A stretch of DNA of 40,055 bases, from assembly GCF_019710635.1 (NCBI RefSeq), contig NZ_JAIFZS010000056.1:1-40055 (forward strand), in the 5' to 3' direction. Both the position numbers and the translations under genes were made by a program. The first letter of the stretch is position 1. Each line of letters begins with the position of its first letter. Of this stretch, positions 22,048 to 30,098 are shown in pieces. This DNA comes from Mycolicibacterium xanthum. GTDB lineage: Bacteria > Actinomycetota > Actinomycetes > Mycobacteriales > Mycobacteriaceae. A model generated the notes under the pieces. It was not told the origin of the DNA. It was given only the letters and a program-made list of their open reading frames with translations, and did not search any database.

Positions 22048-22488
22048 GTGCCTGTCATGCGCGTCCTGGCGATCCACGTCTCCCCTGGGCGCGGTGTGCC
22101 GATGCGTTCGGTCGACTCGGTCGACGCCGAGGCCGGCAGGGGGCTCGTCGGCGACCGCTACCACGGCGCCAGGCACCGCCACGTCACCATCCAGTCGCGG
22201 GAGTCGCTCGATCAGGCGGCGGCCGAGCTGGGGCGTGACATCGACCCCGGTGCGACGCGGCGAAACATCACCGTCGACGCCGGGGAGATCCCGACGAGGC
22301 CGGGCAGCCGGGTGCGCGTCGGCGCGGTGGAACTCGAGGTGGTGCGGGTGGCAGCCCCCTGCCGGCTTCTCGACGACGGGATCGGGCCGGGAGCGGCAGC
22401 GGCGCTGCGCGCACGTGCCGGCACGGTGTTCCGGGTTCTCACGTCGGGCCGCATCACGGTCGGCGACGGGGTGGTCCCCGCCGGATAG
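22048..22488 (+). CDS. MOSC-domain protein
   Basis: A 146-residue stand-alone MOSC domain, the sulphur-carrier fold found at the C terminus of molybdenum-cofactor sulphurases and in small proteins such as YiiM. Features: VDAEAGRGLVGDRYHG, the HVTIQSRESL block, RRNITVDAG and the conserved cysteine in VAAPCRLLDDG, which in relatives carries persulphide or binds cofactor. Likely role is handling molybdopterin or detoxifying N-hydroxylated compounds with a partner reductase, but no molybdenum genes are near. The GTG start at 22048 is set by the adjacent -10 box. Confidence 0.86.
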   Translation: MPVMRVLAIHVSPGRGVPMRSVDSVDAEAGRGLVGDRYHGARHRHVTIQSRESLDQAAAELGRDIDPGATRRNITVDAGEIPTRPGSRVRVGAVELEVVRVAAPCRLLDDGIGPGAAAALRARAGTVFRVLTSGRITVGDGVVPAG

Positions 22489-22498
22489 TTCCCGCCGG

Positions 22499-23011
22499 TC
22501 AGCTCCCGTCGCCGCCTTCCTCGGCGGGCAGCGGAGGGGGCAGCGGCGTCGTCGGTGTCGATGTTGCGGCCGGGGCCCCTGTCGTGCCCGACGCCGTGCC
22601 CGCGGTGTGGAAGTCGATCATCTTCTCGTCGCGGATCACCCGATGGCCCGAGCTGATCACCAACGCGCTGGAAGTCACCATGTACTCGATGCCGTCATTG
22701 CTGGCGGTGTAGGCGCCGTCGGACGAGCGGGACGCCGGCAGGATGAGCCGGGCGCCGTCGCGGACGCGCACTCCGCGGTACTCGTAGTCGCCGTCCGGGC
22801 TGCGGCAGATCGCGACCCTGGACGTGCCGGTGCTGCCGAAGACGACGACGGTGTCCGGTGAGGTGCACCGGGCGGTGGAGTCGACGTAGCCCCCGCTGTC
22901 GGTGTCCGGCACCGCCCGGGCGGCCGGTGCGGCGAGCAGGAGCAGCAGAATGCCGGTCGCCGCGGCGGCCGGTGCGCGGGTGTGGGATCGGAGCACGCGG
23001 TGGCAGGTCAT
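22499..23011 (-). CDS. Secreted or periplasmic protein, unknown function
   Basis: A 170-residue exported protein. The signal peptide spans about residues 1-35 (APAAAATGILLLLLAAPAARA). The mature part has two cysteines (ARCTSPDTVVVF and VAICRSPDGDYEY), beta-rich sequence up to about 130, and a Thr/Pro/Ala-rich C-terminal tail that looks disordered. Start choice is between ATG 23011, used here, and GTGs at 23014 or 23029; GGTGGA precedes the first two. Its 3' end meets the MOSC gene stop with 10 bp between. No catalytic motif is seen. Confidence 0.78.
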   Translation of the reverse strand: MTCHRVLRSHTRAPAAAATGILLLLLAAPAARAVPDTDSGGYVDSTARCTSPDTVVVFGSTGTSRVAICRSPDGDYEYRGVRVRDGARLILPASRSSDGAYTASNDGIEYMVTSSALVISSGHRVIRDEKMIDFHTAGTASGTTGAPAATSTPTTPLPPPLPAEEGGDGS

Positions 23012-23100
23012 CACTGTCCACCAGAGCACGTCGGGGCGGATCGCGCGATCGCCGAACGCCGATGATCACTGCATCGTTGGTGGTTCGAGACCGGACTGTA

Positions 23101-23709
23101 ATGACTCGATCGGCCAGGGCGATGAATTCACCGATGACTCGACATGTTCGGTGGAAAGCGGTGCTCGCCGCGGTGGTGCTGTGTGTTGCGCTGGTCCTCG
23201 AGGGAGCGGAGGCCGGGGCCGCCCGGGCGGCCCCGGTCAAGGATTTCTCGAAACCCGCCGTGGTCATCCTCGGGTACGGCCTCAACGACAACGGCACGAT
23301 GCGCATGATCCTGCGTCGCCGGGTCCTCACCGGCCTGGCCGTGGCCCAGTTCTTCCCGCAGTCCCCGATCATCGTCACCGGCGGGAATCCCCGCAACGGC
23401 AACACCGAGGCCGGACAGATGCGCAAGATGCTGTTGCTGCTGGGCTTCCCGGATCAGCGGATCATCGTCGAGGACAGGGCCAACAGCACCGTGCAGAACG
23501 CCCAGTTATCGGTGCCGCTGGCACGCGCTGCGGGCACGTCCGGCATCATCCTGGTCACGTCGTCCACCCATCAGGACCGTGCCGACGGCAATTTCGCCGA
23601 CGCCGGCGGGAATGTGCTGGCGACGGTGAGCTATCCGGACGGCGATCCGTCGGTCAACGTCGCCCAGTTCGCGCGCGATGCCATGAGCCCGTTCGTCGCG
23701 ATCGGCTGA
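23101..23709 (+). CDS. Exported DUF218 (YdcF/SanA-like) protein
   Basis: A 202-residue DUF218-family protein with a signal or anchor sequence (KAVLAAVVLCVALVLEG) at its N terminus. The domain begins AVVILGYGLNDNG and includes IIVTGGNPRNGNTEAGQM, IIVEDRANSTVQNA and VTSSTHQDRA, the three clustered blocks that form the family's binding site. Relatives include SanA and YdcF, linked to envelope integrity and SAM or nucleotide binding; the exact activity is unknown. The start is uncertain: ATG 23101 is used, and ATGs at 23122 and 23134 are in frame. Divergent from the secreted-protein gene at 23011. Confidence 0.82.
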   Translation: MTRSARAMNSPMTRHVRWKAVLAAVVLCVALVLEGAEAGAARAAPVKDFSKPAVVILGYGLNDNGTMRMILRRRVLTGLAVAQFFPQSPIIVTGGNPRNGNTEAGQMRKMLLLLGFPDQRIIVEDRANSTVQNAQLSVPLARAAGTSGIILVTSSTHQDRADGNFADAGGNVLATVSYPDGDPSVNVAQFARDAMSPFVAIG

Positions 23710-23713
23710 GGGT

Positions 23714-23725
23714 TAGCGTCTGGGT
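23714..23725 (+). promoter_or_regulatory. Leaderless-type promoter of the CPBP protease gene
   Basis: TAGCGT at 23714-23719 ends six bases before the GTG at 23726. It begins five bases after the upstream stop codon. Confidence 0.55.
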
Positions 23726-24427
23726 GTGGACGCGAACCTCGATCGTCGCCATCGTTGGGGGTTGGGCGCTTTCCTCGTCGTGGAGTCGGTCTACCTGCTG
23801 TTGGCGTTGGCGCTGGCGTATGCGTTCGCCGGGCGGGCGGTCGAGCGGGTGCTGGCCGTGGTGCTCGGCACCGCAGGGCCGACGGTCGTCGCAGCCCTGG
23901 TCGCAGTGCTGATCACCACCCTGCGCGGAAACGGGCCCACCGTCGACCTTTCCCTGCGGTGGTCCTGGCGGGCGGCCGGGGTGGGCCTGCTGTTCGGCAT
24001 CGGCGGATTGTTCGTCACGATTCCGGCTGCCGCGCTGTGGGTCTCGGTGGTCGGTGAGGATGCCAACTCCGCCGCGGGCGAGGTGTTCGGCGACATCCGC
24101 AGCACCTGGGCGTGGGCGATCGTGGTCTTCCTCGTGGTGGTGGTCGTGGCCCCGATCTGCGAGGAGATCGTCTACCGGGGGCTGCTCTGGGGTGCGGTGG
24201 ATCAGCGATGGGGACGTTGGGTCGCGCTGATCGTCACCACGGTGGTCTTTTCCGTGGCACACCTGGAGTGGACCCGGATCCCGCTGCTGCTGGTGGTGGC
24301 GATCCCGATCGGGCTGGCCCGGCTGCTCACCGCGAATCTGCCCGCCAGCATGATCGCGCACATGGTGACCAACCTGCTGCCGGGCCTCGTGCTGATGTTC
24401 ACCGTGGCCGGGGCGGTGCCGGCGTGA
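23726..24427 (+). CDS. CPBP-family intramembrane metalloprotease (CAAX protease type)
   Basis: A 233-residue integral membrane protein with six or seven hydrophobic segments. The CPBP (Abi) protease motifs are all present: the glutamate pair and arginine in CEEIVYRGLLWG (about 146-157), FSVAHLEW with a metal-binding histidine, and the second histidine block SMIAHMVTN. In bacteria such proteins cleave within membranes; targets are rarely known, and some give bacteriocin immunity. Start is GTG 23726 at leaderless distance from TAGCGT. Catalytic residues are intact, so activity is likely. Confidence 0.9.
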   Translation: MDANLDRRHRWGLGAFLVVESVYLLLALALAYAFAGRAVERVLAVVLGTAGPTVVAALVAVLITTLRGNGPTVDLSLRWSWRAAGVGLLFGIGGLFVTIPAAALWVSVVGEDANSAAGEVFGDIRSTWAWAIVVFLVVVVVAPICEEIVYRGLLWGAVDQRWGRWVALIVTTVVFSVAHLEWTRIPLLLVVAIPIGLARLLTANLPASMIAHMVTNLLPGLVLMFTVAGAVPA

Positions 24428-24437
24428 CCGACCCCGG

Positions 24438-26255
24438 TCAGCCGAAAAGGCCGTCCAAATACGCTGCGCGGCAGGCCTGTCGGGCCAGTTTGCCGCTGGT
24501 GGTCCGTGGGATCGCGCCCGCGGGCACGATCCGCACGTCGCCCACGGATACGTCGTGCTGCTCGCGTACCGCCTCGGTGATCGCGTCGACGGCGGGCGCC
24601 GGGTCGGCCCGGGCGGTGCCGGCCGCGCGTTCGGCCACGATCACCAGCCGGTCGCGATCGTCGGTGAATGCCGCGACATAGCCCCGTCGAACGACCGGCG
24701 ACGCCGCGGCGGTGGTGGCTTCGATGTCCCGGGGATAGTGGGTTCGTCCGTCGACGGTCACCATGTCGGCCCGACGCCCGGTCACGAACAGCTCACCGTC
24801 GAGATAGAACCCGAGATCCCCCGAGCGCAACCACGTCCTGTCGGTGCGGGCGCCCGAAACATGGCTGCCGGCCGGCAGGAGCGAGCGGATCCGCCCCCCG
24901 AAGGTCCGCTCGGTGTCGGTCGGCCGACCCCAGTAGCCCTGGCCGATGTTGTCGCCCTGCAACCAGATCTCACCGACCCGTGCGTCGGGCAGCTCGGCTG
25001 CGGTCACCGGATCGACGATCGCACAGAACAGGCTGCGTGCGATGTGACCGCACGACACATGGGTGACCGCGGCCGGGTCGTCGGCAGCCACCCGCACCGC
25101 CTGTCCCGCCGCCAGCTCGTGGCGATCCAGGTGTACCGCGTTGGGCTCGGCGCCGGGATCGACGGTGGAAACGAACAGCGTGGCCTCGGCCAGCCCGTAG
25201 GATGGCTTGAACGCGGTGCGCGGCAGGCCGAACGGGGCGAATGCTTTCGTGAAGGTGTCGATCGCGCCGATGCTGACCGGCTCGGAGCCGATGATCATCG
25301 CGACATTGGCCAGGTCGATTCCGGACTGCGCCTCGGGCACCCCGCGCTGTGCCGCCCATTCGTAGGCGAAGTTCGGGGCGGCGGTCACCACCCGGCCGGT
25401 GCTCGACCCGGCGGAGAGGGCCTCGATCCAGCGCAGCGGCCTGCGGATGAAAGCGGCCGGCGACATCAGCGTCGAGTGACCGCCGTAGACGGCGGGGAAG
25501 CCGATCATCGACAGACCCATGTCGTGGTAGAGCGGTAGCCAGCTGACCCCGTGGGTGTTTCGGTCCAGCAGGTCGATCGACAGGATCATCTGCAGCAGGT
25601 TGGTCCCGACGGCGCGATGGGTGATCGCCACGCCCACCGGCGGTCGGGTCGCTCCCCCGGTGTACTGGAGATGCGAGATGTCGTCCATGCCGATGCGGGT
25701 CGGGATGAAGTCCTCGGCCGCGGTGTCCGCGACGTCGTCGATGACCAGGACCGCCGGCCTGCGCGGCGCCGCGAGGCCATCGAGGAACGACTCGATCCCG
25801 GGCCGGGCCGCGGCCGTGGTGAGCACGGCCGCGGGCTCGGAGTCGCGCAGCGCGGTGTCGAGCCGTTCGGCATGCCCGGGCAGTTCCGGGGCGAACAGCG
25901 GAACCGCGATGGCGCCGGCGTTGATCGCCGCGAAGAACCCCGAGATGTACTCCAGCCCCTGCGGAGCCAGGATCGCGACCCGGTCACCGCGCGCGGCGAC
26001 GCGCTGCACGTGGGCGCCGATCGCGCGCATCCGCTCGCCGAGCCGGTTCCAGGTCATCTCGGAAACGTGGTGGCCCCCGCTGAAATCCAGGTACCGGTAG
26101 GCGACGGTGTCCCCCACACTGGCGATGGCGCGGCCGATCAGCGAGATCAGCGTGACCCCGGCCGGAAGCGCGATGCCGCCGTCGGGATCGAGGCAGTCCT
26201 CGATCTGCAGGAGCCCGTCGCCGGCGGCGACGTCCCGATTGCCCCCGCGCACCAT
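24438..26255 (-). CDS. Fatty-acyl-AMP ligase (FAAL, FadD32-like)
   Basis: A 605-residue FAAL. These enzymes activate long-chain fatty acids as acyl-AMP and hand them to a carrier domain of a PKS or NRPS instead of CoA. FAAL landmarks: YLDFSGGHHVSEMTWNRL, GLEYISGFFAAINAGAIAVPLF, SWLPLYHDMGLSM, PSYGLAEATLFVS, WLRSGDLGF and the C-terminal TTSGKLARQACRAAYL. The P-loop, normally QYTSGSTRxPAGV, reads QYTGGATRPPVGV, with both serines replaced. No PKS is adjacent; the nearest carrier-containing protein is the NRPS at the left edge. Start 26255 lies six bases after TAGACT (minus strand), a leaderless arrangement. Confidence 0.9.
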   Translation of the reverse strand: MVRGGNRDVAAGDGLLQIEDCLDPDGGIALPAGVTLISLIGRAIASVGDTVAYRYLDFSGGHHVSEMTWNRLGERMRAIGAHVQRVAARGDRVAILAPQGLEYISGFFAAINAGAIAVPLFAPELPGHAERLDTALRDSEPAAVLTTAAARPGIESFLDGLAAPRRPAVLVIDDVADTAAEDFIPTRIGMDDISHLQYTGGATRPPVGVAITHRAVGTNLLQMILSIDLLDRNTHGVSWLPLYHDMGLSMIGFPAVYGGHSTLMSPAAFIRRPLRWIEALSAGSSTGRVVTAAPNFAYEWAAQRGVPEAQSGIDLANVAMIIGSEPVSIGAIDTFTKAFAPFGLPRTAFKPSYGLAEATLFVSTVDPGAEPNAVHLDRHELAAGQAVRVAADDPAAVTHVSCGHIARSLFCAIVDPVTAAELPDARVGEIWLQGDNIGQGYWGRPTDTERTFGGRIRSLLPAGSHVSGARTDRTWLRSGDLGFYLDGELFVTGRRADMVTVDGRTHYPRDIEATTAAASPVVRRGYVAAFTDDRDRLVIVAERAAGTARADPAPAVDAITEAVREQHDVSVGDVRIVPAGAIPRTTSGKLARQACRAAYLDGLFG

Positions 26256-26261
26256 GGCTTG

Positions 26262-26267
26262 AGTCTA
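26262..26267 (-). promoter_or_regulatory. Leaderless-type -10 box of the FAAL gene
   Basis: TAGACT on the minus strand, six bases before the ATG at 26255, with no ribosome site. Confidence 0.5.
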
Positions 26268-26304
26268 GGCGGGGCGGTTCCGGGTGATTTGGGCGTGAAT
26301 CGGG

Positions 26305-26919
26305 TCAGGCGATGATGCGCACCAGGAAGGGAGTCATGTCGTTGGTGCGGACCGGCGAGACCGCCACTCCCTTGTCCGTGGTCTCCACCATCTGGCCGTT
26401 GCCGATGAACAGCGCGACGCTCTGGGTGCCCTCGGGCCCGTAGAAGATCAGGTCGCCCGGCAGCGCCTGGGCCGGCAGTACCTTCTGCCCGACCTTGTAC
26501 TGCTCACCCGAGGACCGCGGGAGCTTGACCCCGACCCCGGCGTAGGCGTAGACGGTCAGCCCCGAGGCGTCGAAGCCGACGACCTCGACCCGGGGCGCCG
26601 GTGCCGGTGCCGGTACCGACACGTCGGGGGTCACGCTGGGCAGGTTCAGCCCCGGCGTCATGTCCAGTGCGGCGGCGTCGCTCTCCGCCTGATCGGGCAC
26701 GGGCGCAGCTACGGTGCCCTTGCTGGGCCCCGAGGCACCGCCGCCGCCGTAGGCGAACGGCACACCCCGCTGCGACATCGCCCGGGCGATCACGATCTCG
26801 ACCGCCTTCTGATTGGTCGCCGACCGTGTGGAGTCGGCCGTCGCAAGCCCTGACGTGGGCGCCAGCAGCGCAAGAGCCGTGACGAGGACACCCATGACGA
26901 GCACACCGAGGCGTCGCAT
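26305..26919 (-). CDS. ripD: RipD-like non-catalytic NlpC/P60 protein
   Basis: A 204-residue exported protein with a signal peptide (about 1-28) and a split NlpC/P60 domain. The catalytic cysteine is Ala118 (GFDASG instead of DCSG) and the catalytic histidine position is Ser167 (TQSVALFIG instead of HVGIY). The same two changes define M. tuberculosis RipD (Rv1566c), which binds peptidoglycan without cleaving it. A Pro/Ala/Val insert (about 64-110) separates the first helix from the core. The start at 26919 follows GGAAAGCGG, about 11 bases upstream. Other fold landmarks, VKLPRSSGEQY and LPGDLIFYG, are intact, so this is a functional dead relative rather than a decayed gene. Confidence 0.88.
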   Translation of the reverse strand: MRRLGVLVMGVLVTALALLAPTSGLATADSTRSATNQKAVEIVIARAMSQRGVPFAYGGGGASGPSKGTVAAPVPDQAESDAAALDMTPGLNLPSVTPDVSVPAPAPAPRVEVVGFDASGLTVYAYAGVGVKLPRSSGEQYKVGQKVLPAQALPGDLIFYGPEGTQSVALFIGNGQMVETTDKGVAVSPVRTNDMTPFLVRIIA

Positions 26920-27111
26920 TGGACTTCACCGCTTTCCAGACACCGGCGCACCGGCGCCGGACTCATTGATTAACAACAGTCACTATGACCACTTCTACAC
27001 CACCGGAAGGGGTGTGCAGACGTCGTCGCAGGACGCCGAATCAAGGAGATGCGGTACTGGGATCGAACGGTGACCTACGCCCGCCCGGAACCCTCTAGGG
27101 TGCCTGTCGGG

Positions 27112-27609
27112 TCAGGAGCCGAGCGCGGCCAACGCCGCGTCGTAGTCCGGTTCCTGACCGATCTCGGGCACCAGTTCGGTATAGGTGACCGTGCCGTCGG
27201 CCCCGACCACCACGACCGCGCGGGCGAGCAGCCCCGCCATCGGTCCGTCGACGATGGTGACCCCGTAGTCGTCGCCGAAGCCGTCCCGGAACGCCGACGC
27301 CGAGCTCACGTTCTCGATGCCCTCCGCGCCGCAGAATCGCTTCTGCGCGAACGGCAGGTCCTTGGAGACGCACAGCACCGACACACCGCTTTCGGCGGCC
27401 CGCGCGTTGAAGGTCCGCACACTGGCCGCGCACACCGGGGTGTCGATCGACGGGAAGATGTTGAGCACCAGCGCCTTGTCGCGGAACTGACCGTCGGTCA
27501 CGGTGCCGAGATCGGTGCCGGTCAGAGTGAAGCCGGGTGCGGGCGAGCCGACGGCGGGCAGTTCTCCGACGGTGTTGATCGGGTTTCCACGCAGCGTTAT
27601 CTGTGCCAT
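27112..27609 (-). CDS. tpx: Thiol peroxidase
   Basis: A 165-residue atypical two-cysteine peroxiredoxin that reduces hydrogen and alkyl peroxides with thioredoxin. The peroxidatic Cys60 is in SIDTPVC and the resolving Cys93 in AQKRFCG; Cys80 is also present, the same trio as in M. tuberculosis Tpx. Length equals that enzyme. The start at 27609 gives the family N terminus MAQITLRGNP. It is a single gene; a 61-bp gap separates it from the DUF899 gene upstream on the same strand. Confidence 0.96.
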   Translation of the reverse strand: MAQITLRGNPINTVGELPAVGSPAPGFTLTGTDLGTVTDGQFRDKALVLNIFPSIDTPVCAASVRTFNARAAESGVSVLCVSKDLPFAQKRFCGAEGIENVSSASAFRDGFGDDYGVTIVDGPMAGLLARAVVVVGADGTVTYTELVPEIGQEPDYDAALAALGS

Positions 27610-27670
27610 GCCGACAGTCTGCCAAGTGCGCGATCCGGCGTCGCGCGGGGGTGTCGCGACGCCGCGGCGG

Positions 27671-28363
27671 TCAGGGCCGAGCCGGACCGTACCGCTTCGC
27701 CACCTCCTCCGACCCCGGCCAGCCCGAGTATGTCGGCCGCTGCGGCCACCCTTCGGGCGAGTCCTGCCAGACCTCCTGCCTGCCCCACGGCAGGATGTCG
27801 ATCAGACCGAAGGTGTGGCCGAGTTGCTCGGTGCCGCGCCCGTTGGTGTGCCAGGTGCGGTAGACGGTGTCGCCCACCCGCAGGAACACGTTGACCCCGA
27901 ACCCGGTACCGGGCGCGGCATCGACATCGGCGGCGAACGGGCTCTCCGACGACGAATACCAGTCCATCGTGTTGCCGACCTTGTCCCGGTAGGCCAGCGC
28001 CTCGTCGATCGGCCCCGCGGTGACGATCACGAACCGGGCGTCGTAGCTCGCCAGGAAGTCCAGCCGGGTGAACTGCGAGGTGAAGCCGGTGCAGCCGGGG
28101 CACTGCCACTCCGCGCCGTCGGACCACATGTGGTTGTAGACGATCAGCTGGGATGCTCCGGCGAAGATGTCGGCGAGCCGGATCGGGCCGTCGGCGCCGA
28201 TCAGCGTGTAGTCCGGCATCTCGACCATCGGCAGCCGGCGGCGCGCCGCGGCGATCGCGTCGAGCTCCCGGGTCGCGGCCTTCTCCCGGGCGCGTAGTTC
28301 GTCGAGTTCTGCGCGCCACGTTGCGGCGTCGACGACGGGCGGCACTGCGGTGGGTTGGCTCAT
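27671..28363 (-). CDS. DUF899 thioredoxin-like protein
   Basis: A 230-residue member of DUF899, a thioredoxin-fold family of unknown function. Characteristic parts are ATWRAELDELRAREKAATRELDAIAAARRRLPMV, VYNHMWSDGAEWQCPGCTGF (the CxxC-type motif at the active-site position), and FGVNVFLRVGDTVYRTWHTNGRG. The CPGC could support redox activity. The start at 28363 has GAAAGG eight bases upstream. Divergent from tenA, with a 26-bp inverted repeat between the two. Confidence 0.88.
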   Translation of the reverse strand: MSQPTAVPPVVDAATWRAELDELRAREKAATRELDAIAAARRRLPMVEMPDYTLIGADGPIRLADIFAGASQLIVYNHMWSDGAEWQCPGCTGFTSQFTRLDFLASYDARFVIVTAGPIDEALAYRDKVGNTMDWYSSSESPFAADVDAAPGTGFGVNVFLRVGDTVYRTWHTNGRGTEQLGHTFGLIDILPWGRQEVWQDSPEGWPQRPTYSGWPGSEEVAKRYGPARP

Positions 28364-28390
28364 CGAGGTCACCTTTCCGGGAAGGCTCGG

Positions 28391-28416
28391 CGGTCGGTAC
28401 GGATATCGACCGACCG
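28391..28416. promoter_or_regulatory. Inverted repeat, candidate operator
   Basis: CGGTCGGT (28391-28398) and ACCGACCG (28409-28416) are perfect complements separated by ten bases. The element lies between the divergent DUF899 gene (start 28363) and the tenA-like gene (start 28443), where a TetR- or similar-type regulator could control both. Confidence 0.5.
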
Positions 28417-28442
28417 GGTGCCCGATAGTCATCGCTGTCAGG

Positions 28443-29162
28443 ATGGTCGGCATGCCCCCGACGAACTCCGTACCTCCGCGCATCGGCACCGGCGAGCCCG
28501 GATCGTGGTCGATGCGGTTGTGGGCCGAGATCCGGGCCACCTACGACGCGATCATCGCGCACCCGTTCGTCACCGGGCTGTCCGACGGCAGACTGGACCC
28601 GGAGGCCTTCGCCCAGTATGTGGCCCAGGACGTCCACTACCTGCGCGCCTACGCCCGCGCGCTGGCGCTCGTCGGGGCCAAGGCGCCCACCCTGGGCGAC
28701 ACCGCGATGTTCGCACGACACGCCGCCGAGGTCTTCGACGTCGAACTCGCCCTGCACGGTGAGCTGCTCCCCGCGCTGGGGCTTTCCGCGGAGGACGTCG
28801 ACGCCTTCCCCGTCACACCGACGACCCAGGCCTACAACAGCTATCTGCTGGCCACCTCGCACGGCGGCACCTTCGCCGACGGGCTGGCCGCGGTCCTGCC
28901 GTGCTACTGGATCTACGCCGAGGTGGGCGCGGAACTGCTGCAACGGGGTTCGGTCGATCTTCGCTACCAGCGCTGGATCGACAGCTACGGCGGCGACGAC
29001 TTCGCCGCCACGGTCACCGAGGTGCTGATGCTGGCCGACCGCGTCGGGCCCACGCTGACGCCCGAGCAGGAGGTGACCGCCCGCGCGCATTTCGCCACCA
29101 CGGCGCGCTACGAGTGGCTGTTCTTCGACGCCGCCTACCGGCGCGAGGCCTGGCCGCTGTAG
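28443..29162 (+). CDS. tenA: TenA-family protein (thiaminase II / aminopyrimidine aminohydrolase type)
   Basis: A 239-residue all-helical TenA-family protein. TenA hydrolyses 4-amino-5-aminomethyl-2-methylpyrimidine in thiamin salvage; relatives act on other substrates. The sequence shows HPFVTGLSDGRLDPEAFAQYVAQDVHYLRAYARALAL, where the aspartate pairs with substrate, the catalytic cysteine in LPCYWIYAEVG and a closing EWLFFDAAYRREAW. The start may be ATG 28443 or 28452. The next gene downstream is an XRE-type regulator, and then the URC operon, so a role in pyrimidine salvage is tempting, but TenA itself points to thiamin. Confidence 0.9.
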   Translation: MVGMPPTNSVPPRIGTGEPGSWSMRLWAEIRATYDAIIAHPFVTGLSDGRLDPEAFAQYVAQDVHYLRAYARALALVGAKAPTLGDTAMFARHAAEVFDVELALHGELLPALGLSAEDVDAFPVTPTTQAYNSYLLATSHGGTFADGLAAVLPCYWIYAEVGAELLQRGSVDLRYQRWIDSYGGDDFAATVTEVLMLADRVGPTLTPEQEVTARAHFATTARYEWLFFDAAYRREAWPL

Positions 29163-29207
29163 CCGGGCCCGCCCCGTCGGCACCGAGCGGCCTTCGCGCA
29201 CCCCGCC

Positions 29208-29221
29208 TATCCTCGGAGTCC
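29208..29221 (+). promoter_or_regulatory. Leaderless-type promoter of the XRE regulator gene
   Basis: TATCCT at 29208-29213 lies eight bases before the GTG at 29222, supporting that start. Confidence 0.45.
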
Positions 29222-30025
29222 GTGGGTGGCTCAGCACTTGGCGACTACCTCAGGTTGCGGCGCGGGCTGGTGAGGCCCGCCGACGTCGGCCTGGTCGCCG
29301 GTCCGCGGCGCAGGGTGAGCGGTTTGCGGCGCGAGGAGATCGCGGCGCTGATCGGCGTCAGCGCCGACTACTACCTGCGACTGGAGCAGGGTCGTGTCAG
29401 CGACCCTTCCCCCCAGGTGCTGGATTCGCTGTCCAAGGCGCTGCGGCTGGACGACTCGGGGACCGCGCACCTGCATCACCTGGCCGGCGCCGCTCCCCCG
29501 GCGGACCTCCAGGTCGCCGACGACCTGGTGACACTGGTCGACCAGCTCGCGGTGCCCGCGCTGGTGGTGAATCGGTACCTGGACTGCCTGACCTCCAACG
29601 CCGCGGCGCGGGCGTTGTCGAAGAACTTCACCCCGGGCGGCAACCTGGTCCGCGGGCTGTTCCTGGACCCGACCGAACGTGATCTTCATCTCGACTGGGA
29701 GACCACCAGTGTCGGCATCGTCGGCGGGCTGCGCCAGATCGCCGCCGTCAGCCCGGCGAATCCCCGGCTGGCCGGGTTGGTCGACGAGCTGTGCCGGCGC
29801 AGCCCGCCGTTTCGCGCGTTGTGGTCCCGGTCCGACATCGCCGAGATGCCGCCCGGCGCCGCCCACATGTACCACCCGGCGGTCGGTGAGTTGCACCTGC
29901 AGCGCAGGCGCTTCGACATCCCGGACTCCGACGGCCAGTATCTGCTGGTCTTCCACGCCGTCCCGGGCACCGAATGGGCACAGCGGCTGGCCGCTCTGCA
30001 GGACCGGGGCCCGGCCCAGCGCTGA
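29222..30025 (+). CDS. XRE-family regulator with MmyB-like ligand-binding domain
   Basis: A 267-residue regulator. Residues about 1-80 hold a helix-turn-helix (LRREEIAALIGVSADYYLRLEQGR). The rest (about 100-260) matches the MmyB-like PAS-fold domain found in many actinobacterial regulators, which can bind small fatty or aromatic ligands: VVNRYLDCLTSNAAARAL, GGNLVRGLFLDPTERDL, VGELHLQRRRFDIPDSDGQYLLVFHA. The GTG at 29222 lies eight bases past a TATCCT box. It stands immediately upstream of, and in the same direction as, the uracil-catabolic operon (URC1 starts 74 bp on), so it is the obvious candidate to control that operon, tenA or itself. Confidence 0.87.
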   Translation: MGGSALGDYLRLRRGLVRPADVGLVAGPRRRVSGLRREEIAALIGVSADYYLRLEQGRVSDPSPQVLDSLSKALRLDDSGTAHLHHLAGAAPPADLQVADDLVTLVDQLAVPALVVNRYLDCLTSNAAARALSKNFTPGGNLVRGLFLDPTERDLHLDWETTSVGIVGGLRQIAAVSPANPRLAGLVDELCRRSPPFRALWSRSDIAEMPPGAAHMYHPAVGELHLQRRRFDIPDSDGQYLLVFHAVPGTEWAQRLAALQDRGPAQR

Positions 30026-30051
30026 ACCGGGCGCGGGCCCGCCGCACTGGC

Positions 30052-30098
30052 TATGCTGGCGGCTTCCTCTGCAGAAGAGGAGATGCCGAGGAGGAACG
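30052..30098 (+). promoter_or_regulatory. Promoter and leader of the uracil-catabolic operon
   Basis: TATGCT at 30052-30057 is a good -10. The leader that follows contains a hairpin, TCCTCT (30065-30070) with AGAGGA (30076-30081) and loop GCAGA, then a GAGGAGGA ribosome site before the ATG at 30099. The hairpin falls right at the expected 5' end of the transcript. Confidence 0.45.
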
